Positions 17,290 to 24,864 of a stretch of DNA of 64,000 bases are shown piece by piece. Source of the DNA: Segatella copri (lineage in GTDB: Bacteria > Bacteroidota > Bacteroidia > Bacteroidales > Bacteroidaceae); the NCBI RefSeq assembly GCF_015074785.1, contig NZ_CP042464.1, forward strand, positions 2,915,001 to 2,979,000, read 5' to 3'. Position numbers and translations under genes: made by a program. The notes beneath the pieces are model-generated. The model was not told where the DNA came from. It saw only the letters and a list, made by a program, of their open reading frames with translations, and made no database searches. Each line of letters starts with the position of its first letter. The stretch's first letter is position 1.

Positions 17290-18147
17290 CTATTTATGGC
17301 TTATGGACAATATATACCAGCATGAAGTGGTGAAGAAATTTCTGATATACTTCATCTTCCAGACCCAATGTGGCAAGAGTCGTGGGGTAAGGTGGAACTT
17401 CTGCTTGTAATGAGGATTGATGAACCAAAGTTTTTGATCTGTTACCGAGAAGCCACATTGATGTATGAGTCTTTCAAACAACTCTATACTTGTTCGGCAT
17501 TCTTTTATGCTCATAAGCTCATTCATAGTTCCTTTCTTTTCATTGCATGTTTTTAGCAACAACCGGTATAAAGGGTTTGGCAGCAAGTGAATGAATGGCA
17601 GATGTGAGCAAAGTTTGCTTCTGCAAATCTGTTGATGTCCTCCAAAAGGCATTTGCCATGCGGGGAATCCGACAAACAGCACGCCTTTTGTTTTCATAAA
17701 CTTTCTTAGGTGTGCAAGAAATGGCTCTTTTGTCGGAACGTGTTCTATCACATCATGTAATAGTATTACGTCATATTTATCCTCTTCATTACATGGAACA
17801 GGATATTGCATGAAATCACAGCATACAAATGTAGCATGATTGCTGATTTCGGAAAAGTATGCTTTGGCATCTTTAATTCTGCATTCGGCAATATCTATAC
17901 CTGTCACTTTGCAGCCCAACTGTGCAAAGGGAACTAAGTTTCCTCCTTCACCACAGCCTACCTCCAAGATTCTACTCTTTGGTGTCAGTTCCGTAAAATC
18001 TGACAAGTAGCTGATGTAAAACTCCTTAGATGTTATCTCCAAGTCACGGAAATACATCTTTCTGTCTGTATGTCTTTTTTGCATGTATCTTATTTTTTGA
18101 CTTTTCTGTATATATAGATACAGATCATTCATAAAGACTGCATGCAA
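17290..18147 (-). CDS. Class I SAM-dependent methyltransferase
   Basis: 285 aa. Motif I ILEVGCGEGGN is near residues 60-70, the acidic motif II VTGIDIAECRIKDAK near 80-94, motif III CCDFMQYP and motif IV YDVILLHDVIEHVP near 123-136. The tail (about 150-285) is rich in aromatic and basic residues. Substrate unknown; small molecules or O-antigen-type sugars are possible. Another in-frame Met at residue 22 could be the start. It begins 12 bp after the sigma/barrel fusion gene and is probably cotranscribed with it. Confidence 0.85.
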   Translation of the reverse strand: MHAVFMNDLYLYIQKSQKIRYMQKRHTDRKMYFRDLEITSKEFYISYLSDFTELTPKSRILEVGCGEGGNLVPFAQLGCKVTGIDIAECRIKDAKAYFSEISNHATFVCCDFMQYPVPCNEEDKYDVILLHDVIEHVPTKEPFLAHLRKFMKTKGVLFVGFPAWQMPFGGHQQICRSKLCSHLPFIHLLPNPLYRLLLKTCNEKKGTMNELMSIKECRTSIELFERLIHQCGFSVTDQKLWFINPHYKQKFHLTPRLLPHWVWKMKYIRNFFTTSCWYILSISHK

Positions 18148-18159
18148 AATGATACTTTC

Positions 18160-19851
18160 TTACCAAGAGAGCCTAATACCGAAAGGCACAGTCAATGTAA
18201 ATGGACGTTCTGTCCAAGTATTCTTGACTTCGCTTCCATTCGGAAGGTACCAATTCAGCGTTGGCTCAACAAACAATGTCAACTTTGGTGCAAATTGATA
18301 TTGTATTCCGATATTAGTGTTTACAGTCCACTGTATAGAAGGTGTTGTCTTCCAATCCGTTGTATAGCCAGACTTTCCTCCTACTACATAGTCTGCATAT
18401 GTCTTTCCAGACAATGGTATCTGAATGCTTGCTCCTGCAGAACCGTAAGCCGACAGTTTCTTGTACGCCATGAATTGGTACGAGAGCTTGACAGGGATAC
18501 CGATGTAATGCAACTTTTGTTCCTTATCAACACGGTAATTGCCAGTACCCAAAGTAAAATATGACTTCAAGTAAGAGTATTGGAGTCCTGTTTCTAAACT
18601 CCAATGCTTTCCTATGCTCTTGTTCACAGCCAATCCTAATATTATAGGTTTGTCATGATGTTCTACCTCTTCAATTTTGCCCTTGTTATTATCGGCAATA
18701 TCCATCATTGCAACATTTTCCGCCGTTGGGGCAGTTGGTGTTAAGCGATGTAGATATTTAGAATACTCTTCCCATGTAGTAAAAATCTTTTTTGAAGGTT
18801 GTTCACTCGTAATATCATCACCGCTACTTGTTATAATCTTACAAACATTTTGCGCAAGAGTAGTACCCAAAGAACCAGCTGCGAGCAATTGCCATTTACT
18901 TTTCTTGTGCGTCTTTGTATCATCCGCAATCCATCTTTCCTCGTTTGGAATAGGTGTATATACAGTATCTTTTGTGATGATACTATCTCGCTTGTTATCA
19001 GCCCAAATATGTTGGTTATCCTGCAAAGAATCGGATATTTCGACTATTACATTTTGACTTGCCTTAATCGAATCGCCAACAGTTATTACAGTGTTCTTTC
19101 CCTGTTGAACACTTCGATAATTAGAACACAAAATAGCGTTTTGTATTCTAATAACAGAAACATTAGGCTTCTTTTGTATAGGTGTAATGCCTTCATTAGG
19201 TTTTCGAGTTCGAACTATATTTACATCATTTTCAGAAACGAGTTTCTTCTTTGCTGTAAAATACCTATATACAGGGATGACTATCAACGCCAATACGATG
19301 ATAAGCATAGCTCTTGGGGACAATATGTTTCGCAACATTGCCTTTGCCCTTGATAATTGCGAGGAAGAACTATGTGAAGCAATATTAAGTAATTCGCTGA
19401 TTTCTTGATGAGACAAGCCATCCAAAACAGACATGTTGAATATTTTCTTATACCCTTCAGGCAAACTGTCTATTGCTGCCATAATTTCCTCATACGGAAT
19501 TGATTGCTTGGAAGTGTTGCCATCTTCCAATACGGAACTAAATTCATCCTCTATATCAGACAAGGAAATGAAATCGTATCTCTTACCTTTCTCCTGATAT
19601 TTCAATACAAGGTTAGTAGTGATACTTGTAAGCCATTGACTAAACCTATGAGTATTCTTCAAGTCTTTCAATGAAACAAACGCAAGTATAAAAGCATCTT
19701 GGACAAGGTCGTCAACGACAGCCTTGTCCTCTCTAAGAATATTGATGCATATCCCTTTCATCTTAGGATAATACATTTGGTATAATGTGCTGAAAGCGTC
19801 AGCGTCACCTTGTTTTGCTTTTTCTACTAATGTTGTTATATTTGAAGCCAT
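18160..19851 (-). CDS. ECF sigma factor fused to a TM helix and outer-membrane beta-barrel
   Basis: 563 aa in one unbroken frame. Residues ~10-90 are sigma region 2 (DDLVQDAFILAFVSLKDL, then FSQWLTSITTNLVLKY). Residues ~125-178 are region 4 with a helix-turn-helix (LPEGYKKIF, LSHQEISELLNIASH, SQLSRAKAML). A single hydrophobic helix follows at ~181-198 (AMLIIVLALIVIPVYRYF). Residues ~200-400 form a low-complexity linker with a second weak hydrophobic stretch (LLAAGSLGTTLA). Residues ~405-563 look like a PorT/OmpA-like beta-barrel ending in the aromatic-terminal strand FGIRLSW. In Bacteroidetes an ECF sigma factor and a TM/barrel protein are usually separate neighbours. A single chain implies the sigma domain is tethered to the membrane. 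Methyltransferase gene follows. Confidence 0.85.
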   Translation of the reverse strand: MASNITTLVEKAKQGDADAFSTLYQMYYPKMKGICINILREDKAVVDDLVQDAFILAFVSLKDLKNTHRFSQWLTSITTNLVLKYQEKGKRYDFISLSDIEDEFSSVLEDGNTSKQSIPYEEIMAAIDSLPEGYKKIFNMSVLDGLSHQEISELLNIASHSSSSQLSRAKAMLRNILSPRAMLIIVLALIVIPVYRYFTAKKKLVSENDVNIVRTRKPNEGITPIQKKPNVSVIRIQNAILCSNYRSVQQGKNTVITVGDSIKASQNVIVEISDSLQDNQHIWADNKRDSIITKDTVYTPIPNEERWIADDTKTHKKSKWQLLAAGSLGTTLAQNVCKIITSSGDDITSEQPSKKIFTTWEEYSKYLHRLTPTAPTAENVAMMDIADNNKGKIEEVEHHDKPIILGLAVNKSIGKHWSLETGLQYSYLKSYFTLGTGNYRVDKEQKLHYIGIPVKLSYQFMAYKKLSAYGSAGASIQIPLSGKTYADYVVGGKSGYTTDWKTTPSIQWTVNTNIGIQYQFAPKLTLFVEPTLNWYLPNGSEVKNTWTERPFTLTVPFGIRLSW

Positions 19852-19946
19852 GAGCGGATTGTTTCGTACTATCTATTTTGATATAGATACATCAAAGGCT
19901 TGATGACTGCACAAAGTTTAGTTAAAGAATATAAATATATATATGA

Positions 19947-20083
19947 TTATTTTCTACCCTTCACTATCTGCTCAAAATGCAGCTGCCCCCATTCTATGAC
20001 GTAACTGATTTCTCGCAAGAAGTCCTTGGCTATTGGTGTGAGAGAATATTCCACCCTTGGAGGAACTTCTTCAATTTTGTTCT
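19947..20083 (-). pseudogene. C-terminal remnant of an HxlR-family regulator
   Basis: Read on the minus strand the frame gives IEEVPPRVEYSLTPIAKDF followed by LREISYVIEWGQLHFEQI and a stop at 19949-19947. This is the typical end of HxlR winged-helix regulators. The DNA-binding front half is gone: an in-frame stop lies just upstream. A minus-strand box TATCTTTG (20101-20094) lies directly upstream, suggesting an internal deletion between promoter and 3' end. Confidence 0.72.
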
Positions 20084-20287
20084 TTAGCGATTACAAAGAT
20101 ACAACTTTTTATCGAGAAACTGTTATTTTTACCCTATTATTTTGGGGTGGAAAACTTTAGTTAATAAAAGTACAATCACAGCAATAAAACTATTAATTTT
20201 ACGTTCTTTTCAAAAAAAGAGGTTGTACAATAGTGGCTTAAAGGCTAAAAGCACTACCTTTGAATGCAATAATAAGTAACAACACGT

Positions 20288-20608
20288 TTGAGGTCACAAA
20301 TTGTGATCTCAAATGGAAGAGGCGGCAACCGCTATTCAACTTATGCTTTTACAGAGCAAAGCGTGGCAATACTTAGTAGCGTTCTTCGTTCACAAACAGC
20401 TATTGAGGTTAATATTCAGATCATGCGAGCATTTGTTTCCATGCGTCACTTTATGGTAAACAATGTTTCTGTTTTTAGTCGTTTGGAAACGATGGAATAT
20501 CATCAGTTGGAAATCCTGCAACATCAACAAGATACCGATAAGCACATTGAAGCAACCAATAAGCGCATAGACGAGGTGTTTCGCAGATTGGACGAGGGCA
20601 ATGCATAG
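20288..20608 (+). pseudogene. Truncated ORF6N-domain protein
   Basis: Encodes LRSQIVISNGRGG, YAFTEQSVAILSSVLRS, AIEVNIQIMRAFVSMRHF and a C-terminal coiled segment (about residues 65-106). This is the back half of Bacteroidales ORF6N proteins, which are phage- or island-type DNA-binding proteins. The front half is absent: only a TTG could start it and an in-frame stop lies at 20273-20275. A -7 box TACCTTTG (20255-20262) is retained upstream. The DNA between 20102 and 20254 shows no other feature. Confidence 0.7.
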
Positions 20609-20745
20609 CCGAAACAAGGTGTGTTCTACGTTGTCAGAGTTAGTTAACGCCGAGGATTGCATAAAGGCTTTCCAAGGCATATGTTTAATTCAAATTTAAC
20701 CCACTTTTTAAAGTGGAGTCATAGATAAAATCATATAGAATAAAG

Positions 20746-21228
20746 ATGAAGGAATTAGTGGGTATTATATTATTGACAGTTTTGGTAGTATTTGGTTCAT
20801 GCAACTCCAATACTAATGTGTCTCTTGTGGGAACATCTCCGCAACTATTTGATGTATGCCAAGTAAGCACAGGTAATCCTGACTATAGAAATAAAGAGTT
20901 GTTTATAAACGAATTGAAAAGAAAATGTAAATATCCTATTGAGTTTCAAAAAAATAATTTGGAGGCATACGTTGCTATTGAGTACAAGACAGACCAACAA
21001 GGATATATTGTAAAAAAAAGAGTGGTTATTTGCGACAATAAAAAATTCAAAAAGATAACATTGGAAATATTCAATCAAGTTAAAACTCTCAAAATAGCCA
21101 CAACAGAGAAAATAGATACAATCTACTTCCAATACAAGATACAAGGTTCACCAACTTTAATCCATTCAAAAGTAGATGTCAAGATTATCGGCTATGGCTA
21201 CAATAATAAATCAATTTTAATGAAGTAA
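20746..21228 (+). CDS. Putative lipoprotein with TonB-C-like domain
   Basis: 160 aa. Residues 1-19 are a lipoprotein signal peptide with lipobox VFGSC (Cys 19). Residues ~60-120 (YPIEFQKNNLEAYVAIEYKT..., VKKRVVICDNKKFKKITLE...FNQVKTLK) resemble the fold pattern of TonB C-terminal domains. There is no TonB TM anchor or Pro-rich spacer, so it is not a normal TonB. The gene is AT-rich compared with core genes. It ends just before an orphan promoter-repeat region. Function unknown. Confidence 0.55.
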   Translation: MKELVGIILLTVLVVFGSCNSNTNVSLVGTSPQLFDVCQVSTGNPDYRNKELFINELKRKCKYPIEFQKNNLEAYVAIEYKTDQQGYIVKKRVVICDNKKFKKITLEIFNQVKTLKIATTEKIDTIYFQYKIQGSPTLIHSKVDVKIIGYGYNNKSILMK

Positions 21229-21351
21229 CCTCTTCATAACTATCTGATTATTTGATGTTTCTGAATGCAAAGATACATTTTTCACTTCAAATAGCACTAA
21301 AAGTCGTCCTTGAAAGTGTGGAAAACCACAAAAAGTCGTCCTTTAAAGTGT
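21229..21351 (-). repeat. Orphan promoter and operator repeats of a DUF4143-type ATPase gene
   Basis: The minus-strand sequence from about 21351 to 21230 closely matches the 5' region of the DUF4143 ATPase gene at 24424-24570. It contains two 24-bp units starting with A-C-T/A-AAAAGTCGTCC on the plus strand (21296-21319, 21328-21351; period 32 bp), the box TATCTTTG (21275-21268) and a start-codon region ATGAAGAGG (from 21237). Only a few codons follow before a stop, so no gene is attached. The rest of the gap to 21460 is featureless. Confidence 0.82.
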
Positions 21352-21460
21352 ATTTTATATTAGCCATCTAACAAATCAATGGGGCCAAACAGAAGAAACT
21401 ATAGCCCCTTTTTATCCCTTCTTGCCGATGATTCTGTATTAAATAAAAAGACCAAAACAC

Positions 21461-21531
21461 GCAGATAATCTGCGCTAACGTGCTTTTTTCATATCATTAG
21501 CGCAGATTATTCGCGAATAATTTGCGCTAAT
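21461..21531. promoter_or_regulatory. Nested palindromes upstream of the DUF234-type ATPase gene
   Basis: A 13-bp palindrome GCAGATAATCTGC (21461-21473) is followed by GCTAACG. A 36-bp near-perfect palindrome (21496-21531) has arms ATTAGCGCA.../...TTGCGCTAAT and centre ATTATTCGCGAATAAT. The right arm contains TTTG at 21521-21524, the -33 box of the ATPase promoter. This is a classic position for a repressor operator. Confidence 0.82.
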
Positions 21532-21552
21532 GGGTATTTTTTTATATCTTTG
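21521..21552 (+). promoter_or_regulatory. Promoter of the DUF234-type ATPase gene
   Basis: TTTG at 21521-21524, 20 nt, TATCTTTG at 21545-21552, then a leader of about 14 nt before the ATG at 21573. The -33 box overlaps the 36-bp palindrome. Confidence 0.78.
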
Positions 21553-21572
21553 CGCAGAAAATAACGAAAGAT

Positions 21573-23021
21573 ATGGAACAGAGACTGATAGGAAGAGAAG
21601 CAGAACTCAAACTGCTCAATGAATATATAAACTCCAATAGATCAGAGTTTATCGCCGTCTATGGAAGACGACGTGTAGGAAAGACTTTTCTCATCAGAAA
21701 AGCCGTAGAGGACCATTTTGCCTTCTTCATGACAGGAATGAACGGAGTTGCCAAAGGCGAACAGCTTGTCAACTTCAGCATTTCCCTGCAAAAATATACC
21801 CACTCCACCACTCTGCAGACATTCAAGAGCTGGCTGCTGGCATTCTATGCCCTGTCACAATACATAGAAACACTTCCGGAAGGCAAGAAAGTAATATTCA
21901 TCGATGAATTGCCATGGATGGATACCGCCAAATCGGGATTCATACCAGCACTGGAAAACTTTTGGAACAGCTGGGCAGTACTGCGCAACGACATCAAACT
22001 CATCGTTTGCGGATCCGCCACCTCCTGGATGATCAACAACCTGATTCGCAACCGTGGTGGCTTGCACAACCGACTGACCCATCATCTGATTGTAAAACCA
22101 TTCACCCTGCACGAATGTGAAGAATACTTCAAGGCTTACCACTTCGGCTACAGCCGAAAACAGATAGCAGAATGCTATATGGTTATGGGAGGAATACCTT
22201 ATTATCTGTCTATGATGGATAAATCGAAAAGTCTGGCACAGAACATCGACCAACTGTTTTTCGCAGACAATGCAGAATTGAAAGATGAGTTCAACGACTT
22301 ATACAGAGCTTTGTTTAAGAAATCAGCCGACCATATCGCCGTGGTTACTGCCCTTGCTACCAAAGGAATGGGTATGACCCGACAGGAACTGGTCAAGGCA
22401 TCGGGAGGAAAAGATAATGGAGCCTTCTCTACTGTACTGGAAGAATTGGAACAATGCGGATTCATCCGTCTGTATGAACCATTCAGTACAGTCAATAAGA
22501 TGACTTCCGACATTCGCCAAAAGCGAAATACCTTATTCCAATTAGTAGATTTCTATACGCTCTTCTACTTCCGTTTCATCAAGCACAACAAGTATCAGGA
22601 TTCCAGTTTCTGGTCATCCTCCCAAAACAGTCAGCTATACCATACTTGGGCTGGCTTGTCTTTCGAGATGCTTTGTCTAAACCATATAGACAAAATCAAG
22701 CATGCCCTGGGAATTTCGGGAGTACAGACCTTGGTTTGCTCATGGCGAAGCAGCAATACAGAAAAGGGAACTCAAATAGATTTGCTGATAGACCGGAAAG
22801 ATGAAACCATCAATATCTGTGAGATGAAATTCTACAAGAGCGAATTCGAAATCAGCAAGGAATATGAGGAGAAGTTGCTGGAGAAACTGCGTATCTTCAC
22901 AGAAGAGACGAAAACATCCAAATCGCTTCTCCTCACATTGATTACTTCTTTCGGATTGAAGCAGAACAAACATAGCGACATCGTACAGAAACAGATTACG
23001 ATGGATGAATTGTTTATTTAA
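21573..23021 (+). CDS. P-loop ATPase with C-terminal DUF234 nuclease-like domain
   Basis: 482 aa. AAA-type ATPase of the archaeal ATPase_2 group: Walker A GRRRVGKT at 31-38, Walker B FIDELPW at 109-115, sensor-like CGSATSWM near 147. A winged-helix segment lies near 255-300. The C-terminal domain has a PD-(D/E)XK-type pattern (Asp 403 in QIDLLID, Glu 417 and Lys 419 in CEMKF). These proteins are scattered accessory genes in Bacteroidales with no firm function; DNA cleavage or defence roles have been guessed. Flanked by the orphan DUF4143 promoter repeats on the left and an orphan 71-bp hairpin on the right. Confidence 0.88.
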   Translation: MEQRLIGREAELKLLNEYINSNRSEFIAVYGRRRVGKTFLIRKAVEDHFAFFMTGMNGVAKGEQLVNFSISLQKYTHSTTLQTFKSWLLAFYALSQYIETLPEGKKVIFIDELPWMDTAKSGFIPALENFWNSWAVLRNDIKLIVCGSATSWMINNLIRNRGGLHNRLTHHLIVKPFTLHECEEYFKAYHFGYSRKQIAECYMVMGGIPYYLSMMDKSKSLAQNIDQLFFADNAELKDEFNDLYRALFKKSADHIAVVTALATKGMGMTRQELVKASGGKDNGAFSTVLEELEQCGFIRLYEPFSTVNKMTSDIRQKRNTLFQLVDFYTLFYFRFIKHNKYQDSSFWSSSQNSQLYHTWAGLSFEMLCLNHIDKIKHALGISGVQTLVCSWRSSNTEKGTQIDLLIDRKDETINICEMKFYKSEFEISKEYEEKLLEKLRIFTEETKTSKSLLLTLITSFGLKQNKHSDIVQKQITMDELFI

Positions 23022-23056
23022 AAGAAAGTCTTTCGCCAGGAGTCAAAAAAAAGACA

Positions 23057-23127
23057 CATTTAAATACCTGATTTACAAAATAATATTAAAAGTTCACAAG
23101 TTTGTGGTCCACAACCTTGTGAACTTT
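23057..23127 (+). repeat. 71-bp dispersed hairpin repeat, copy 2 (orphan)
   Basis: Identical to 16575-16645 except for one base. It lies between the convergent stops of the DUF234-type and DUF4143-type ATPase genes, with no gene start after it. Its hairpin may act here as a bidirectional terminator (T-rich DNA follows). Confidence 0.88.
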
Positions 23128-23131
23128 ATTT

Positions 23132-24424
23132 TTATCCGAATATTGCAGATACGGAATATAATGGATAATTGGCAAGCCAATCCTGCTCTCTATAAGGTGA
23201 CATGGATAGGCGCATACCTTTCAATCCCTGATTGCGCTCTACAAACACCCTCAAACTCTTAGCCTGCAAATTCTCCTCAGCCTTTACTTCTATCGGAATG
23301 ATTCTTTCTTCATCCTGCACTAGAAAATCTATTTCACCACGTGAATTTTCTGCCGACCAATAATAGATAGACAAGGAAGATTTCTCCTTAAGCTGCTGCA
23401 GGACATACTGCTCTGTCAGCGCCCCCTTAAAATCTGAAAACAGCACATTTCCTTCCAGCAAGCTTTGGGCAGGAATATTGCTCATGGCACCCATCAGTCC
23501 GACATCAGACAGGAATAACTTGAAAGCAGAAAAATCCTCGTATGCAGCCAATGGCAACAGGGCTTTCTTACAACGGTTTACCTTATAGATCAACCCTGCA
23601 TCTTTCAGCCATTCGATAGCGAGTTCAAAATCCTTTGCTCTGGCTCCTTCCTTTACGGCACCATAGATGAATTTCTTGTTTTCCTTGGCAAGCTGGGATG
23701 GGATGGATTTCCATACCATTCGGATACGTGGAACTTCTATGGCCGGAGCATGTTTGGAAAAATCACGCTCATACGCTTCAAGGATTCCTTTTTGAATGCT
23801 TCTGACTTCAGACAGATTTCCCTCGCTGGCAAAAGACTGTACTACAGCCGGCATTCCCCCGACCAGATAATACTGTCGCAGGCATTCCTCAAATTTATTC
23901 CGGAACATGGTTATCATATTCCAATCCTTTGACATCAGCAGTTCTACCATACGGCTTTCACCGATTGCATCTAGAAATTCAAAGAATGTGAGGGGATATA
24001 AATGCATGAAATCTACCTTACCTACAGGAAAAGAGTCATTCTGATGCATCGCAATTCCGAGCAATGAACCTGCAGCTACGACATGATATTGAGGTGCTTT
24101 TTCTGCAAAATACTTTAATGCGGTGATACCCCTGGGTGCTTCTTGTATCTCATCAAGGATAATAAGCGTATTTTCATCAATAGAAACTCCTGTACTCCAT
24201 TGTATGCTATTGATAATACGGGGAATATCAAAGTCATGTGCAAAAACTTCCCGGAGCATTTCATTGTCTTCGAAGTTTACATACGCACTACGGGTATAGG
24301 CCTCTTTGGCAAATTCCTGCATCAGCCAGGTTTTGCCAACCTGGCGGGCTCCAAGCATAATTAACGGCTTTCGGTCGTTGCTTGCTTTCCATTGATATAG
24401 GTATTTGATGGCATTTCTCTTCAT
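23132..24424 (-). CDS. P-loop ATPase with DUF4143 nuclease-like domain
   Basis: 430 aa from the ATG at 24424. A longer frame from 24457 is unlikely because the promoter box (24462-24455) would overlap it. AAA_14 core: Walker A GARQVGKT at 25-32 and Walker B LIILDEIQE at 87-95. The C-terminal DUF4143 region has a PD-(D/E)XK-like pattern (Asp 366 in GEIDFLV, Glu 379 and Lys 381 in PIEVKAE). Widespread in Bacteroidetes as variable single genes; cellular role unknown. Transcribed from a promoter preceded by three 32-bp-spaced repeats. Confidence 0.88.
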   Translation of the reverse strand: MKRNAIKYLYQWKASNDRKPLIMLGARQVGKTWLMQEFAKEAYTRSAYVNFEDNEMLREVFAHDFDIPRIINSIQWSTGVSIDENTLIILDEIQEAPRGITALKYFAEKAPQYHVVAAGSLLGIAMHQNDSFPVGKVDFMHLYPLTFFEFLDAIGESRMVELLMSKDWNMITMFRNKFEECLRQYYLVGGMPAVVQSFASEGNLSEVRSIQKGILEAYERDFSKHAPAIEVPRIRMVWKSIPSQLAKENKKFIYGAVKEGARAKDFELAIEWLKDAGLIYKVNRCKKALLPLAAYEDFSAFKLFLSDVGLMGAMSNIPAQSLLEGNVLFSDFKGALTEQYVLQQLKEKSSLSIYYWSAENSRGEIDFLVQDEERIIPIEVKAEENLQAKSLRVFVERNQGLKGMRLSMSPYREQDWLANYPLYSVSAIFG

Positions 24425-24454
24425 AACTATCTGATTATTTGATATTTCTGAATG

Positions 24455-24462
24455 CAAAGATA
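24455..24462 (-). promoter_or_regulatory. -7 box of the DUF4143-type ATPase gene
   Basis: TATCTTTG on the minus strand, 31 nt before the chosen ATG. The operator-like array 24483-24570 begins 20 bp upstream of it. Confidence 0.75.
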
Positions 24463-24482
24463 CATTTTTTATTTCAAAGAGT

Positions 24483-24570
24483 ACAAAAAGTCGTCCTTAA
24501 AAATGTATAAAACTACAAAAAGTCGTCCTTAAAAGTGTGGAAAATCACAAAAAGTCGTCCTTAAAAGTGT
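24483..24570 (-). repeat. Three tandem operator-like repeats upstream of the DUF4143 ATPase
   Basis: Three 24-bp units (plus-strand ACAAAAAGTCGTCC then TTAAAARTGT) start at 24483, 24515 and 24547, an exact 32-bp period with 8-bp spacers that are not conserved. Thirty-two bp is close to three helical turns, so the units face the same side of DNA. Two-unit orphan version at 21296-21351. The stretch 24571-24653 shows nothing else. Confidence 0.85.
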
Positions 24571-24679
24571 ATTTTGATAAAGTATATCAAACATATAACA
24601 GAATGTTTTTTCCATAACCAATCGACCTTTACTACATCCCCCTGTCTTATACGTGAAAAAGTTGTCACCTTTAGGATGG

Positions 24680-24823
24680 TTAAACTAAATTTGTTACTAT
24701 CTATTTTTCTTATCACTAAATGGGTTACGCATTTTTAATTTTATCACTATATGGGTTGTCAGCGAATACCCATTATACCTAACTAGGTTACTCTTTTTAA
24801 GGAGCTATCCCTAGAAAGGTTAC
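24680..24823 (-). repeat. Five-unit 18-bp repeat array, 31-32 bp period
   Basis: Plus-strand units of the form TATCNCTANNNNGGTTAC start at 24680, 24711, 24742, 24774 and 24806 (spacings 31, 31, 32, 32). The outermost unit (24680) is the most degenerate. On the minus strand they read GTAACC-NNNN-TAG-NGATA. A minus-strand TATCTTTG (24852-24845) lies just beyond the array. The array is inside the inferred IS boundaries. Confidence 0.75.
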
Positions 24824-24864
24824 GGTGATGATATTCTTTCAAATGCAAAGATACACATTTTCAA

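Noticed and set aside
20287..20313. 27-bp imperfect palindrome TTTGAGGTCACAA.../...TTGTGATCTCAAA
   Set aside because: It lies within codons for the conserved ORF6N residues LRSQIVISN, so the symmetry is likely a by-product of coding sequence.
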